NCBI GenBank assembly: GCA_025360085.1
Contig: JANYCW010000048.1
Coordinates: 1-59,983 of the forward strand
Length of the DNA: 59,983 nucleotides
Reading direction: 5' to 3'
Origin: Actinomycetes bacterium
GTDB taxonomy: Bacteria; Actinomycetota; Actinomycetes; Nanopelagicales; Nanopelagicaceae
A program made the translations under genes and the position numbers. Below, piece by piece: positions 45,395-56,034 of this stretch. Within the stretch, counting starts at the first letter, position 1. Every line of letters begins with the position of its first letter. The notes under the pieces were generated by a model. It searched no databases and was not told the origin of the DNA. It saw nothing but the letters and a program-made list of their open reading frames with translations.

Positions 45395-46108
45395 ATGTCC
45401 AAACAAGCAAAGGCAGTTGCTGGCGGCGATCATTTCACGCGCTGGTTAGTCATTGGAATGGTCGTCCTTGTCGTAGTCACTGGTGTCATTTTCTCCGTGA
45501 TCAGTTCATCGACTAAGGCCAATGAATCATTTGCAGCGCTGAAGGGATATAGCTTGGGTCAACCTGTTGCTACAACCATTGATTCCGCTCCTGGATCAGG
45601 CTTAGTCCTTAATCCAGGCGCTCCCGTCAAGATTGACATTTGGGAAGATCCACAGTGCCCTGTCTGTCGAACTTTTGAAACTTCAGTTGGAGCATATGTT
45701 GAAGATTTAGTTCGGGCGAAGAAAGCGACCGTGGTGTTTCACGTTCTCTCATTTTTGGGACCTGAATCTATCCGTTCTGCAAATGCGCTGATGTGTTCTG
45801 CCGATGAGAGCCAGTATCTTGATTTTCATAAAGCGATGTACGTTATACAGCCGGCGCTCGAGAACTCAGGTTTCTACTCAAATGCAAATTTGATAAAAAT
45901 CGGCGACTATATTGGATTGAAGTCAAAGCGCTTTACAGATTGCGTTACAAGTGGAGCCAAACTCGATTTAGTAAAAACACATGCGGATTCAATGTCAATA
46001 TATAAAGTTACCGGAACACCGACTGTTTTTATTAACGGCAATCTTTGGCAGCGAAAAGCAAATGGCTTTGACTTAAATGAGTTTCGAAGCGCTGTAGAGG
46101 CGGGCTAA
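45395..46108 (+). CDS. Membrane-anchored DsbA-like thiol oxidoreductase
   Basis: A 237-residue protein: a cytoplasmic N-terminus, one membrane helix (residues about 17-37) and an extracytoplasmic thioredoxin-fold domain. The active site is Cys88-Pro-Val-Cys91 in EDPQCPVCRTFE. The cis-proline loop is in VTGTPTVFINGN. Two more cysteines (MCSADES and DCVTSG) lie in the helical insertion and may form a structural disulfide. It resembles the actinobacterial DsbA/MdbA-like proteins that oxidise secreted proteins. Its neighbours are the MauE/DoxX gene upstream and lgt downstream, so envelope protein maturation is the likely theme. Confidence 0.9.
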   Translation: MSKQAKAVAGGDHFTRWLVIGMVVLVVVTGVIFSVISSSTKANESFAALKGYSLGQPVATTIDSAPGSGLVLNPGAPVKIDIWEDPQCPVCRTFETSVGAYVEDLVRAKKATVVFHVLSFLGPESIRSANALMCSADESQYLDFHKAMYVIQPALENSGFYSNANLIKIGDYIGLKSKRFTDCVTSGAKLDLVKTHADSMSIYKVTGTPTVFINGNLWQRKANGFDLNEFRSAVEAG

Positions 46109-46113
46109 AAACT

Positions 46114-46944
46114 TTGCGAAGTTCAATTCCATCCCCGACATTTTCGGCCATAGAGCTCGGACCACTAACGATTCATATGTATGCGTTGTGCATTATTATC
46201 GGTATCGCGGTAGCAATGTGGTTAGGTGATAGAGGCTTTAAAGCCGTTGCGAAAAATGGGGCCTCCGTTGTTTCAGAGGTGGCAATTACTGCAGTGCCAT
46301 TTGGAATAATTGGGGGACGGCTTTATCACGTTATTACTTCCCCTGATGCATACTTCGGTAAAGGCGGTCACCCCGTTGATGCATTTAAAATCTGGCAAGG
46401 CGGACTTGGAATTTGGGGGGCTATTGCCCTCGGTATTTGCGCAGCTTGGTTTTCCTATCGCAGGGTTGCGAAAAAAATTGAACTGCCTCCATTTGTCTAC
46501 TTTCTGGATGCCCTTGCACCTGGAGTTTTATTCGCACAGGCCATAGGACGTTTGGGTAATTGGTTTAATGTCGAGCTCTTCGGTCGTCCGCTAGATGCTC
46601 CTTGGGCACTTCAAGTACCGCTACTGAATCGGCCAAATGGATTCACAGAGTTCTCTACATTTCATCCAACTTTTTTATACGAAGCAATCTGGACAACCGC
46701 TTTAGCCATAGCACTCATGAAGTTCGGAAAATATCTTCATGCAGGTCAAGTATTTACGCTGTATGTATTTGGCTACTGTGTTGGGCGAGTGGCCATCGAA
46801 ATGATTCGAATCGATGAGGCTCACCATATTGCGGGTATTCGCTTAAATGTTGTGGTCGGTTCATTAATTGGCTTAGCTGCTCTGATTGTTTTTTTGCGCT
46901 CAAATCGAAATGATAAAATAGACTGGGATAGACTCAAACTATGA
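46114..46944 (+). CDS. lgt: Prolipoprotein diacylglyceryl transferase Lgt
   Basis: A 276-residue membrane enzyme that attaches diacylglycerol to the lipobox cysteine. Seven membrane helices are expected. The Lgt signature GRLGNWFNVELFGRP contains the essential Arg and Asn. The N-terminal IELGPLTIHMYALCIIIG and GGRLYHVI are conserved. The start is a TTG, with a GAGGCGGG site upstream in the dsbA end. LspA at 30038 carries out the next step on the same substrates. It overlaps the VIT1 gene by four bases. Confidence 0.94.
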   Translation: MRSSIPSPTFSAIELGPLTIHMYALCIIIGIAVAMWLGDRGFKAVAKNGASVVSEVAITAVPFGIIGGRLYHVITSPDAYFGKGGHPVDAFKIWQGGLGIWGAIALGICAAWFSYRRVAKKIELPPFVYFLDALAPGVLFAQAIGRLGNWFNVELFGRPLDAPWALQVPLLNRPNGFTEFSTFHPTFLYEAIWTTALAIALMKFGKYLHAGQVFTLYVFGYCVGRVAIEMIRIDEAHHIAGIRLNVVVGSLIGLAALIVFLRSNRNDKIDWDRLKL

Positions 46945-47648
46945 CTCTTGAAGAGGTTTTCAAGCGGAATCTTCACCATCGCTCTCAGCGTGCGGGATGG
47001 TTACGCGCAGCAGTTTTAGGCGCAAATGATGGCTTGGTTTCAACGGCCTCGCTGATGATTGGGGTAGTTGCCGCGGGGAAAAATGGATTTCTCATCACCG
47101 CAGGTATTGCAGGAATTACGGCGGGTGCAATGTCTATGGCAGTTGGAGAGTATGTATCGGTCCGCTCTCAAAATGATGTTGAAGACACTGACCGTAAATT
47201 AGAGATGGAGCATTTGGCCGCAGATCCTGAGGGTGAACTGTTAGAACTCCAAGATATCTACATATCCCGTGGCTTAACTCCAGAGTTAGCCCTTGAAGTT
47301 GCTCAATCGATGCATAGAAAAGATCCCCTTGCCGCTCATCTACGCGATGAGCTTGGCCAGCATCCACATACCAAGGCCCGCCCTGTCCAAGCAGCGGTTG
47401 CATCGGCAATTTCTTTTACTATCGGTGGAGTGATCCCCTTTGCTGGTGCATTTGCACCCACTATCGGCGCAAAGGCGTGGAGCATCGTTATCTTCACATT
47501 TGTAGGTTTAATTCTGACAGGAATAGTGAGTGCAAGGACTGCGGGTGCTAAGGCGCTGAACACAACTCTGCGCGTCATCATTGGAGGAGGGTTGGGCATG
47601 CTCATTACCGCTGGAATCGGACAGATTGCACGGGCTTCTGGCATTTAA
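46941..47648 (+). CDS. VIT1/CCC1-family metal transporter
   Basis: A 235-residue membrane protein of the VIT1/CCC1 family, which moves iron or manganese across membranes. GANDGLVSTASLMIGV in the first helix and AGAMSMAVGEYVSVRSQ in the second are the signatures. A cytoplasmic acidic helical segment (residues about 75-135, KLEMEHLAADPEGELLEL) resembles the metal-collecting domain. Three more helices follow. Direction and metal are not readable from sequence. The start overlaps the lgt stop. Confidence 0.9.
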   Translation: MTLEEVFKRNLHHRSQRAGWLRAAVLGANDGLVSTASLMIGVVAAGKNGFLITAGIAGITAGAMSMAVGEYVSVRSQNDVEDTDRKLEMEHLAADPEGELLELQDIYISRGLTPELALEVAQSMHRKDPLAAHLRDELGQHPHTKARPVQAAVASAISFTIGGVIPFAGAFAPTIGAKAWSIVIFTFVGLILTGIVSARTAGAKALNTTLRVIIGGGLGMLITAGIGQIARASGI

Positions 47649-47787
47649 GCGCTTTCAATCTCGGTGATTATTGCTATTCTTTGCCTTCGCTCAATAGTTC
47701 TTCCCGATCCATCAATATGTAAAATTTTTCAATGTTTTTAGGGCCAAGGTTGTCCCGAACTTCATCGACAATCGGAGCCCTACCTTC

Positions 47788-50700
47788 ATGGCTTTATCTG
47801 GCAACTATCCAAAGGCTCAAGGGTTATATAACTCTGCTCAAGAGCACGATGCGTGCGGCGTTGCGATGGTGGCTACATTAAATAAAATTGCGACCCACGA
47901 CATTGTGGAAAAAGCGCTCACTGCTTTACGAAATCTCGAACACCGCGGAGCCTCTGGCGCCGAACCCGATAGCGGTGATGGTGCCGGCATACTCATCCGT
48001 ATTCCGCATCAGTTTTTTCAAGAGAGTACACACTTTGATTTACCTCCCGCCGGTTCATATGCAACGGGCATTGCTTTTATAGAACAGCGAGCCGATATCG
48101 TCGCGCAATTTACGAACATTGCAATCGAGGAGGGCTTCAAAATTCTTGGTTGGCGAGATCTGCCAATAAATTCGGAAAACCTTGGAAAAATCGCTCTGTC
48201 GGTAATGCCTGATTTCAAACAGGTATTTATTGCCGGCAATAATAATGAAACAGGCCTTGAACTTGAGCGAATGGCATTTTGTTTGCGTAAGCGTGCTGAA
48301 CATACATTGCCAATGTATTTCCCTTCGCTTTCTGCACAGACAATTGTCTATAAAGGCATGTTGACAACGGGGCAGCTAGAGGAGTTTTTTCCAGACTTAA
48401 GTGATCTGCGAGTTATCTCTCCGCTAGCAATTGTGCACTCACGTTTTTCTACTAATACTTTTCCGTCATGGCCATTAGCCCACCCTTATCGTTTCATCGC
48501 GCACAATGGCGAAATCAACACTGTTAAAGGTAATCGAAACTGGATGCGTGCACGAGAATCTCTGCTTGCAAGCAGTTTAATTCCAGGTGATTTAAAGCGG
48601 TTGTTCCCCATCGTGCAGATGTCAGGCAGTGACTCGGCATCCTTTGATGAAGTTCTTGAACTTCTCTACCTTGGTGGGCGATCCCTTCCTCACGCAGTAT
48701 TGATGATGATTCCTGAGGCATGGGAAAACCATGCAACCATGTCAGAGGATCGGCGGAATTTTTATGCATTCCATGCCTCTTTAATGGAGCCTTGGGATGG
48801 TCCGGCCTGTGTGACGTTTACTGATGGACATGTTGTGGGCGCAGTCTTAGATCGCAATGGACTTCGGCCATCTCGCTTTTGGGTGACGAAAGATGGTTTA
48901 GTCGTACTCGCCTCTGAAGTGGGAGTTTTAGAGATTGCACCACAAAACATTGCTCGTAAAGGACGTTTGCAGCCAGGAAAAATGTTTCTCGTCGATATCG
49001 AAGCTGGCCGCATCATTGAAGATGATGAAATTAAGGATTCACTTGCAACGAATGCCCCATATGCAGATTGGTTGCATGCTGGAATGGTCAAGCTGAGTGA
49101 TCTTCCCTCTCGAGAGCACATTGTCTACCCACATGCATCTGTCGTGCGACGCCAACGCGCATTTGGCTATACCGAAGAAGAGCTTCGTATCTTAATTACT
49201 CCCATGGCCCAAAATGGCATGGAAGCCCTTGGCTCAATGGGAACGGATACTCCTATCGCAGCTCTATCGAATAAGCCTCGATTGATCTTTGATTACTTTT
49301 CACAACTTTTTGCCCAAGTTACTAATCCACCATTAGATGCAATCCGTGAAGAGTTAGTGACAAGTCTTGGAACATCTATGGGACCTGAACATAATTTGCT
49401 TGACCCCGGTCCATTTTCATGTCGACAAATATCCCTTGCATTTCCAGTAATCGATAATGATGAACTGGCAAAAATTATTCACGTTAATGCCGATGGTAAT
49501 CATCCGGGATTAAGTGCGCATGTTATACGTGGGCTCTTTTTTGTCGCCGATGGTGGTAATTCACTTCGAGAACGCCTCGATGAAATTAAATTGGAAGTTT
49601 CTCAAGCAATCAATGATGGGGCGCGAATCATTGTTTTATCTGATCGAGATGGTGACACAGAAGAGGCACCGATACCATCGTTATTGCTTACATCAGCCGT
49701 CCATCACCATTTAATCCGCGAAAAAACACGCACAAAGGTTGGATTAGTTGTTGAGGCTGGAGATGTTCGAGAAGTTCATCATGTGGCCTTGTTGATTGGT
49801 TATGGCGCAGCCGCGGTTAATCCCTATCTGGCAATGGAGAGTGCCGAAGATTTAGTTCTGCAAGGGGTAATTACGGGAATCTCTCCAGAGAAGGCAGTAC
49901 GAAATTTAATCAAATCCTTGGGTAAAGGTGTATTAAAAGTTATGTCGAAGATGGGCATTAGTACGATTGCGTCTTATACCGGAGCGCAAGTCTTTGAAGC
50001 CGTCGGTTTAAGCGCCGAAATTGTTGATGAGTACTTTGTTGGCACAACTTCGCGTTTAGGCGGAATCTCCCTTGACGTCATTGCACAAGAGGTGATCGCT
50101 CGCCATCACATTGCCTATCCACCTGGTGGAGAAGTTCCAGGTACGAAACGACTTCCTATTGGTGGCGAATATCAGTGGCGCCGAGAGGGTGAACCTCATC
50201 TTTTTGATCCTGAAACTGTTTTTGCTTTGCAGCACTCAACGCGTAACAAACGCTATGACATTTTTAAACGCTATACAAACCGGGTTAATGATCAAAGTGT
50301 TCGACTGATGACGTTGCGTGGACTTTTTGAATTCAAAGCTCAGGTTGCAATTCCCATTGATCAAGTCGAATCGGCACGTGCAATTATCAAGCGTTTTTCA
50401 ACGGGGGCCATGTCTTATGGTTCGGTTTCCCAAGAAGTTCATGAGACGTTGGCAATTGCTATGAATCGCTTAGGGGGTAAGTCAAATACAGGCGAAGGTG
50501 GAGAAGATCCTTCACGATTTACTGTGATGGCAAACGGCGATTCAAAACGTTCGGCAATCAAACAAGTTGCTTCAGGCCGATTTGGCGTAACGAGTGAATA
50601 TTTAGTCAATGCCGATGACATCCAAATTAAAATCGCACAAGGAGCAAAACCTGGAGAAGGAGGGCAACTCCCCGGAAATAAAGTTTATCCGTGGATTGCT

Positions 50701-52299
50701 AAAGTGCGTTATTCAACTCCGGGTGTTGGCTTAATTTCGCCTCCTCCTCACCATGACATTTATTCAATTGAAGATTTAGCTCAGTTAATTCACGATTTAA
50801 AAAATGCAAACAATAAAGCGCGCATACACGTCAAACTTGTGGCTGAGGTCGGAGTAGGAACAGTTGCCGCTGGGGTAAGTAAGGCTCATGCCGATGTTGT
50901 ACTCATATCTGGACACGATGGCGGAACAGGTGCGTCCCCACTAACTTCGCTAAAACACGCAGGAGCTCCCTGGGAGCTCGGCTTGGCTGAGACGCAACAG
51001 ACTTTGCTACTCAATAACTTGCGCGAACGGATCGTAGTTCAGACAGATGGACAGCTAAAGACTGGACGTGATGTTGTCATCGCTGCGCTATTAGGCGCCG
51101 AAGAGTTTGGTTTTGCAACCGCCCCGCTTGTTGTTTCTGGTTGCGTCATGATGCGTGTGTGCCATTTGGATACATGTCCCGTAGGAGTTGCTACACAAAA
51201 TCCCGAACTTCGTGCCCGATTTACCGGCAAGCCCGAATTCGTTGAGGTTTTTTTCGAATACATTGCCGAAGAAGTCCGCGAGATTCTAGCCTCTTTAGGC
51301 TTTAAAACACTTCTTGAAGCCATTGGTCATGTTGAATATTTAGAGACCAAGCGCGCCGTTGAACATTGGAAAGCAAGTGGTTTAGATCTCTCACCGCTTT
51401 TGGCTAAACCAGATGTACCTAGTGCACTTCACAATATTTTAAGTCAAGATCACGGTTTGGATGCAGCGTTAGATAATCAATTAATCCAACTCTCACAACC
51501 AGCCTTTACAGATTCAGAGTTAGTGCGCATCGACTTACCCGTTCGAAATGTCAACCGTACCGTCGGAACAATGTTGGGCGCCGAAATAACACGACGCTTT
51601 GGTGGTGTGGGCTTGCCTCATAACACCATCGATATAACTTTACGCGGTTCGGCAGGGCAGTCATTAGGTGCATTTATTCCCGCTGGGTTGACGCTTCGTT
51701 TGTTTGGTGATTCAAATGATTATGTCGGCAAGGGCATTTCAGGTGGGCGTGTCATTATTCGCCCCGATGTCACATCAACATTTAATTCTCACGAAAATGT
51801 AATCGCCGGGAATGTAATTGGCTATGGCGCAACTTCAGGTGAAATTTCGATTCGGGGATTAGTCGGGGAGCGATTCTGCGTTCGCAACTCCGGTGCGACT
51901 GCCATCGTCGAGGGCATAGGTGATCACGGCTGTGAATATATGACCGGTGGAATCGTTGTTGTCCTTGGAGTTACCGGTCGCAATTTTGCGGCGGGAATGT
52001 CAGGGGGTCGTGCATTTGTCCTTGACCTTGATTCTGCAAAAGTTAATACGGATATGGTCGATGTACTTGCCATCCCCATTGACCAGCGCGCGCACTTAAG
52101 GACAATAATCTCCACATTTGCCGAAAATACGGATTCGATTATTGCCACTGAGTTGCTTAACGATTGGGATGTATCAATTAATCGCATCTCACTCGTAATG
52201 CCAAGAGATTATGCGCGAGTGCTAGACGCGATGTCGCGGGCAGACCGTGAAGGTTTACCCATCGATACACATGTCATGGAGGTAGCAGTCAATGGTTGA
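47788..52299 (+). CDS. gltB: Glutamate synthase large subunit
   Basis: A 1503-residue flavoprotein that makes glutamate from glutamine and 2-oxoglutarate. A short N-terminal propeptide precedes Cys23 (HDACGVAMV), the class II amidotransferase nucleophile exposed by processing. The central domain, the FMN-binding synthase domain ([33 protein letters not shown]) and the 3Fe-4S cluster cysteines ([17 protein letters not shown]) are present, then the C-terminal GXGXG domain ([17 protein letters not shown]). The 139-base gap upstream must contain its promoter, but I see no clear elements. It overlaps gltD by eight bases. Confidence 0.96.
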   Translation: MALSGNYPKAQGLYNSAQEHDACGVAMVATLNKIATHDIVEKALTALRNLEHRGASGAEPDSGDGAGILIRIPHQFFQESTHFDLPPAGSYATGIAFIEQRADIVAQFTNIAIEEGFKILGWRDLPINSENLGKIALSVMPDFKQVFIAGNNNETGLELERMAFCLRKRAEHTLPMYFPSLSAQTIVYKGMLTTGQLEEFFPDLSDLRVISPLAIVHSRFSTNTFPSWPLAHPYRFIAHNGEINTVKGNRNWMRARESLLASSLIPGDLKRLFPIVQMSGSDSASFDEVLELLYLGGRSLPHAVLMMIPEAWENHATMSEDRRNFYAFHASLMEPWDGPACVTFTDGHVVGAVLDRNGLRPSRFWVTKDGLVVLASEVGVLEIAPQNIARKGRLQPGKMFLVDIEAGRIIEDDEIKDSLATNAPYADWLHAGMVKLSDLPSREHIVYPHASVVRRQRAFGYTEEELRILITPMAQNGMEALGSMGTDTPIAALSNKPRLIFDYFSQLFAQVTNPPLDAIREELVTSLGTSMGPEHNLLDPGPFSCRQISLAFPVIDNDELAKIIHVNADGNHPGLSAHVIRGLFFVADGGNSLRERLDEIKLEVSQAINDGARIIVLSDRDGDTEEAPIPSLLLTSAVHHHLIREKTRTKVGLVVEAGDVREVHHVALLIGYGAAAVNPYLAMESAEDLVLQGVITGISPEKAVRNLIKSLGKGVLKVMSKMGISTIASYTGAQVFEAVGLSAEIVDEYFVGTTSRLGGISLDVIAQEVIARHHIAYPPGGEVPGTKRLPIGGEYQWRREGEPHLFDPETVFALQHSTRNKRYDIFKRYTNRVNDQSVRLMTLRGLFEFKAQVAIPIDQVESARAIIKRFSTGAMSYGSVSQEVHETLAIAMNRLGGKSNTGEGGEDPSRFTVMANGDSKRSAIKQVASGRFGVTSEYLVNADDIQIKIAQGAKPGEGGQLPGNKVYPWIAKVRYSTPGVGLISPPPHHDIYSIEDLAQLIHDLKNANNKARIHVKLVAEVGVGTVAAGVSKAHADVVLISGHDGGTGASPLTSLKHAGAPWELGLAETQQTLLLNNLRERIVVQTDGQLKTGRDVVIAALLGAEEFGFATAPLVVSGCVMMRVCHLDTCPVGVATQNPELRARFTGKPEFVEVFFEYIAEEVREILASLGFKTLLEAIGHVEYLETKRAVEHWKASGLDLSPLLAKPDVPSALHNILSQDHGLDAALDNQLIQLSQPAFTDSELVRIDLPVRNVNRTVGTMLGAEITRRFGGVGLPHNTIDITLRGSAGQSLGAFIPAGLTLRLFGDSNDYVGKGISGGRVIIRPDVTSTFNSHENVIAGNVIGYGATSGEISIRGLVGERFCVRNSGATAIVEGIGDHGCEYMTGGIVVVLGVTGRNFAAGMSGGRAFVLDLDSAKVNTDMVDVLAIPIDQRAHLRTIISTFAENTDSIIATELLNDWDVSINRISLVMPRDYARVLDAMSRADREGLPIDTHVMEVAVNG

Positions 52300-53746
52300 T
52301 CCACGAGGATTCATCAATACTCCACGCGAAGTTCCATCCCGAAGGCCCGTGGATATTCGCATTCAGGATTGGCGTGAAGTCTATGAACCGCAAAGTTTTG
52401 AACATTTACAAAAACAGGCTGGCCGTTGCATGGATTGCGGCATTCCTTTCTGCCACTCAGGCTGTCCCCTCGGAAACCTCATCCCCGAATGGAATGATTT
52501 AATCTGGCGTGGAGATACACAAGAGGCCATCAACCGCCTACACGCGACTAATAATTTTCCTGAATTCACCGGCCGACTTTGTCCGGCACCATGTGAAAGT
52601 GCATGTGTAGTTGCAATCAATCGTGAAGCGGTGACAATAAAGCAGGTGGAGTTACGTATCGTTGAAGAGGCCTTTGCGACCGGAAGTATTAAACCATTGA
52701 TACCTGATCGCCTGAGTGGAAAGACCGTTGCCGTGATTGGATCGGGTCCTGCAGGTCTTGCCGCGGCGCAACAGTTGACTCGTGCCGGCCATACCGTTGC
52801 TGTTTATGAGCGTGCCGACAAAATCGGTGGATTACTTCGATATGGCATCCCCGAATTTAAAATGGAGAAGCACATTCTGGAGCGACGACTCGAGCAGATG
52901 GAAAAAGAGGGAACCCGTTTTCGCCCGGGTGTCGATATCGGGGGAGAGTTGAGCGGATCAACTTTGCGCAAGAAATACGACGCCATAGTTTTAGCGGTGG
53001 GTGCAACTCAATGGCGCGAACTCGCAATTCCAGGTCGTGAACTCGTTGGCGTTTATCAGGCAATGGAGTTTTTACCTTGGGGAAATAAACAAGCACTTGC
53101 TGAAATTCAAACTCCAGCAATTAATGTTGCGGGTAAGCATGTTGTAATTCTTGGAGGTGGAGATACTGGCGCAGATTGCCTCGGTACATCGATTCGTCAA
53201 GGTGCGCAAAGTATTACTCAATTAGAAATTATGCCTCGACCCACGCACGAGCGCCCCGATACACAGCCTTGGCCAACTCACCCAATGATTTATCGTATCT
53301 CGAGTGCGCATGAGGAAAATGATAATCGAATCTTTTCAATAAGTACGCAAGAGTTTTTGGGCGATGAACATGGCAAAGTGCGAGCAATTAAAATTGTTGA
53401 GACTACTTTTAAGAATGGACAATTTGAAGTAATTGAAAACTCTGGAAGAGAAATTCCAGCAGACTTTGTATTTCTTGCACTGGGATTTACTGGTCCCGAA
53501 CAATCTGAGTTGCTGACACAATTAGAAGTGAAGGTCGATGAGCGAGGTAACATCGTACGAGATTCAAATTTTGCCGCGAATGACGATGGCATCTTTGTTG
53601 CAGGTGATGCCGGCCGCGGGCAATCATTGATTGTTTGGGCGATTGCCGAAGGCAGAAGTGCAGCCGCGGCAGTTGATAGATATCTCACTGGCGATACTCA
53701 ACTCCCAGCTCCTATAGAACCTACAACCCACCAGTTAATGGTTTAA
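52292..53746 (+). CDS. gltD: Glutamate synthase small subunit
   Basis: A 484-residue FAD- and NADPH-dependent subunit that passes electrons to GltB. Two N-terminal cysteine clusters for 4Fe-4S centres are visible: [16 protein letters not shown], and CPAPCESAC. The FAD-binding loop is [15 protein letters not shown] near residue 150 and the NADPH-binding loop is [13 protein letters not shown] near residue 290. The C-terminal [21 protein letters not shown] completes the FAD site. It overlaps gltB and is followed nine bases later by pyk. Confidence 0.96.
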   Translation: MVDPRGFINTPREVPSRRPVDIRIQDWREVYEPQSFEHLQKQAGRCMDCGIPFCHSGCPLGNLIPEWNDLIWRGDTQEAINRLHATNNFPEFTGRLCPAPCESACVVAINREAVTIKQVELRIVEEAFATGSIKPLIPDRLSGKTVAVIGSGPAGLAAAQQLTRAGHTVAVYERADKIGGLLRYGIPEFKMEKHILERRLEQMEKEGTRFRPGVDIGGELSGSTLRKKYDAIVLAVGATQWRELAIPGRELVGVYQAMEFLPWGNKQALAEIQTPAINVAGKHVVILGGGDTGADCLGTSIRQGAQSITQLEIMPRPTHERPDTQPWPTHPMIYRISSAHEENDNRIFSISTQEFLGDEHGKVRAIKIVETTFKNGQFEVIENSGREIPADFVFLALGFTGPEQSELLTQLEVKVDERGNIVRDSNFAANDDGIFVAGDAGRGQSLIVWAIAEGRSAAAAVDRYLTGDTQLPAPIEPTTHQLMV

Positions 53747-53755
53747 GGTAGGCGC

Positions 53756-55195
53756 ATGCGAAGAGCGAAAATAGTCTGCACGATGGGTCCAGCGGTAGAA
53801 AGTGCTGAAAAAGTCAAGGCGCTTATTGATGCGGGAATGGACATGGCCAGATTAAATCTCTCTCATGGCTCATATATTGAGCACCAAGCTCGATTCGATC
53901 TCGTCCGCGCGGCGGCGAAGTTGGCCGGTCGTCCTATTGCAATTCTCGTAGATTTGCAGGGACCTAAGATTCGGTTGGCTAAATTTTCGAATGGCCCACA
54001 CGAACTCTTTCGCGGTGATATTTTTACGATTACAACCGATGAGGTTGAGGGTACGAAAGAACGCGTTGGAACGACGTATAAAGGTCTTACAGGAGATTGC
54101 AAAGCAGGCGATTACATTTTAATTGATGATGGAAAAGTTACGGTGCAAGTGCTCGAAGTTAAAGGTAGCGATGTTATTACTAAGGTGATCGAACCAGGAA
54201 TGGTCAGTAATAACAAAGGAATTAATCTGCCGGGTGTAGCCGTCTCGGTTCCGGCAATGTCTGAAAAAGACATTGAAGATCTGCGTTGGGGTATACGAGC
54301 GGGTGCCGATTTCATTGCACTCTCATTCGTGCGTAGTGCATTAGATATTAATGATGTTCACAAGATTATGGATGAAGAGGGTATTCGTATTCCAGTAATT
54401 GCCAAGATTGAAAAGCCTCAAGCCGTCCAAAATATTATCGAAATCGTCAACGCCTTTGATGGCATTATGGTCGCACGTGGTGATTTAGGAGTTGAACTTC
54501 CGATTGAAGACGTGCCACTTGTGCAAAAACTTTGTGTTGAATTGGCTCGTGATATGGCGAAGCCGGTGATTGTTGCGACCCAGATGCTCGAGTCAATGAT
54601 TCTAAGTTCACGTCCCACACGGGCAGAAGCTACCGACTGCGCAAATGCAGTTTTGGATGGAGCCGACGCTCTAATGCTCTCGGGGGAGACAAGTGTTGGA
54701 GCCTTCCCCATTGAGGCGGTACAAACAATGGCACGCATTATTCAAAAGACCGAAGAGGGTGGCTTGGATCGTATACGTCCCATAAAAACGCCTCCTCGAA
54801 CCAAAGGCGGTGCCATAACAAAGGCGGCCACAGAGGTTGGCGCAATTGTTGGTGCAAAGTATTTAGTAGCATTTACTCAAAGCGGGGATTCGGCCCGCCG
54901 CATGTCACGGCTGCGCTCTCCGATTCCAATTCTTGCCATGACACCAGAGATCGGAACGTATAATCGTTTAGCACTTTCATGGGGCGTTGAATCGATGTTA
55001 GCGCCGGTCGTTGGTGCAACCGATGAAATGGTAAAGATTGTCGATTGCGCCCTTATTGATTCTGGACGGGCGCATATTGGCGATAATGTAATGATTGTTG
55101 CAGGGGCGCCTCCTGGGATTCCTGGCTCAACGAATGCGATGCGAGTTCACGTAGTGGGCGACGCGGTTGGTGGCGCGGCTCCTGCCTACCGCTAA
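53756..55195 (+). CDS. pyk: Pyruvate kinase
   Basis: A 479-residue glycolytic enzyme converting phosphoenolpyruvate and ADP to pyruvate and ATP. The N-terminal RRAKIVCTMGPAVES, the substrate site LVDLQGPKIR, the catalytic loop PVIAKIEKPQAV, MVARGDLGVELP and TRAEATDCANAVLDGADALMLSGET are all intact. The C-terminal allosteric domain is complete. AAGGTAGG provides the ribosome binding site. It may be co-transcribed with gltBD. A tRNA gene follows 14 bases after the stop. Confidence 0.96.
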   Translation: MRRAKIVCTMGPAVESAEKVKALIDAGMDMARLNLSHGSYIEHQARFDLVRAAAKLAGRPIAILVDLQGPKIRLAKFSNGPHELFRGDIFTITTDEVEGTKERVGTTYKGLTGDCKAGDYILIDDGKVTVQVLEVKGSDVITKVIEPGMVSNNKGINLPGVAVSVPAMSEKDIEDLRWGIRAGADFIALSFVRSALDINDVHKIMDEEGIRIPVIAKIEKPQAVQNIIEIVNAFDGIMVARGDLGVELPIEDVPLVQKLCVELARDMAKPVIVATQMLESMILSSRPTRAEATDCANAVLDGADALMLSGETSVGAFPIEAVQTMARIIQKTEEGGLDRIRPIKTPPRTKGGAITKAATEVGAIVGAKYLVAFTQSGDSARRMSRLRSPIPILAMTPEIGTYNRLALSWGVESMLAPVVGATDEMVKIVDCALIDSGRAHIGDNVMIVAGAPPGIPGSTNAMRVHVVGDAVGGAAPAYR

Positions 55196-55209
55196 GATTT
55201 GCCAGTAGC

Positions 55210-55282
55210 GCCTCGGTACTCCAACGGTAGAGAGGGCAGTCTCAAACACTGCATAGTGTCGGTTCGAATCCGACTCGGGGCA
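55210..55282 (+). tRNA. tRNA with anticodon CAA (Leu), short variable loop
   Basis: A 73-base cloverleaf. The acceptor GCCTCGG pairs with TCGGGGC (two wobbles), discriminator A. The D-stem CTC/GAG is three pairs around a CAACGGTAGA loop. The anticodon stem GCAGT/ACTGC is perfect, with loop CTCAAAC and anticodon CAA at 55243-55245. The T-arm GTCGG-TTCGAAT-CCGAC is perfect. CCA is not encoded. CAA reads UUG (leucine), and the three-pair D-stem with GGTAGA is leucine-like. However, the variable region is only ATAGT, five bases, whereas leucine tRNAs normally carry a long variable arm. The structure is sound; the isotype is inferred from the anticodon. Confidence 0.85.
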
Positions 55283-55319
55283 CGCTAGCAACATAAACAT
55301 CCTGAAAGGATGAATTGCA

Positions 55320-55892
55320 GTGATTCGTATTCTTGTTGCCGAAGATGAAACGATTATTCGCATGGATTTGGTCGAGATGCTACAAGGTGCTGGCTATGAA
55401 GTAGTGGCACAAGCCAGTAATGGCCAAGAGGCACTTGATTTAGCAACGTTGCATAAGCCCGATCTTGCAATTTTAGATGTCAAGATGCCCGTGATGGATG
55501 GAATATCGGCGGCTGAGAAGATCATCAACATTGCGCCAGTATTAATGTTGACGGCTTTTTCTCAAAAGGAGCTTATTGACCGTGCGCGTGATGCCGGAGT
55601 CATGGCATATGTTGTTAAGCCCTTCACTATCGGTGATTTAGTCCCAGCTATTGAGATCGCGATAAGCCGCCATCTTCAGATGAAATCCCTTGCTGAGGAG
55701 GTCGCCGATCTTCAAGATCGCCTGGAGACTCGTAAATTGATCGATAGGGCAAAAGGCGTTCTGATGAAGGCGCTCAACCTCTCAGAGCCACAGGCCTTTT
55801 CTTGGATACAGCGCACGGCGATGGATCGGCGGATGAGCATGAAGGCAGTGGCAGAGGCGGTCATTAACCCTGATGCAGTGCCTGAGAATTGA
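55320..55892 (+). CDS. pdtaR: ANTAR-domain response regulator (PdtaR-like)
   Basis: A 190-residue regulator. The receiver domain (residues about 1-118) has the acidic pocket in VAEDET, the phospho-acceptor Asp53 in AILDVKMP and the lysine in YVVKPF. A coiled linker leads to an ANTAR RNA-binding domain (residues about 130-185) with DRAKGVLMKALNLSEPQAFSWIQRTAMDRRMSM. In mycobacteria PdtaR is activated by the PdtaS kinase and prevents terminator hairpins by binding RNA. No kinase gene is present in this window. GTG 55320 follows GAAAGGA at a good distance. The position next to pyk is typical of actinobacteria. Confidence 0.92.
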   Translation: MIRILVAEDETIIRMDLVEMLQGAGYEVVAQASNGQEALDLATLHKPDLAILDVKMPVMDGISAAEKIINIAPVLMLTAFSQKELIDRARDAGVMAYVVKPFTIGDLVPAIEIAISRHLQMKSLAEEVADLQDRLETRKLIDRAKGVLMKALNLSEPQAFSWIQRTAMDRRMSMKAVAEAVINPDAVPEN

Positions 55893-55994
55893 GCTTGGAT
55901 ATCTGCGGATTTTTGCGGGTTTTATAACGAAATTGGAATGTTTAATTCCCTGATTCTCCTTGTTAGAGGGTTGAAAGTGCCGTTACTCTCATCA

Positions 55995-56028
55995 CCTCCC
56001 TGTCCCGGGACGAAATGAACAGGAAAGG
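55995..56028 (+). promoter_or_regulatory. Possible hairpin covering the livJ ribosome binding site
   Basis: CCTGT (55999-56003) pairs with ACAGG (56019-56023), and CCT (55995-55997) can pair with AGG (56026-56028), enclosing the AGGAAAGG site of livJ. A perfect palindrome GTCCCGGGAC (56002-56011) overlaps it and could be an operator instead. Confidence 0.35.
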
Positions 56029-56034
56029 CAATTC

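Noticed and set aside
47649-47787. Defined promoter or riboswitch before gltB
   Set aside because: The gap has A/T-rich tracts but no -35/-10 pair with good spacing and no clear stem set, so no element is called.
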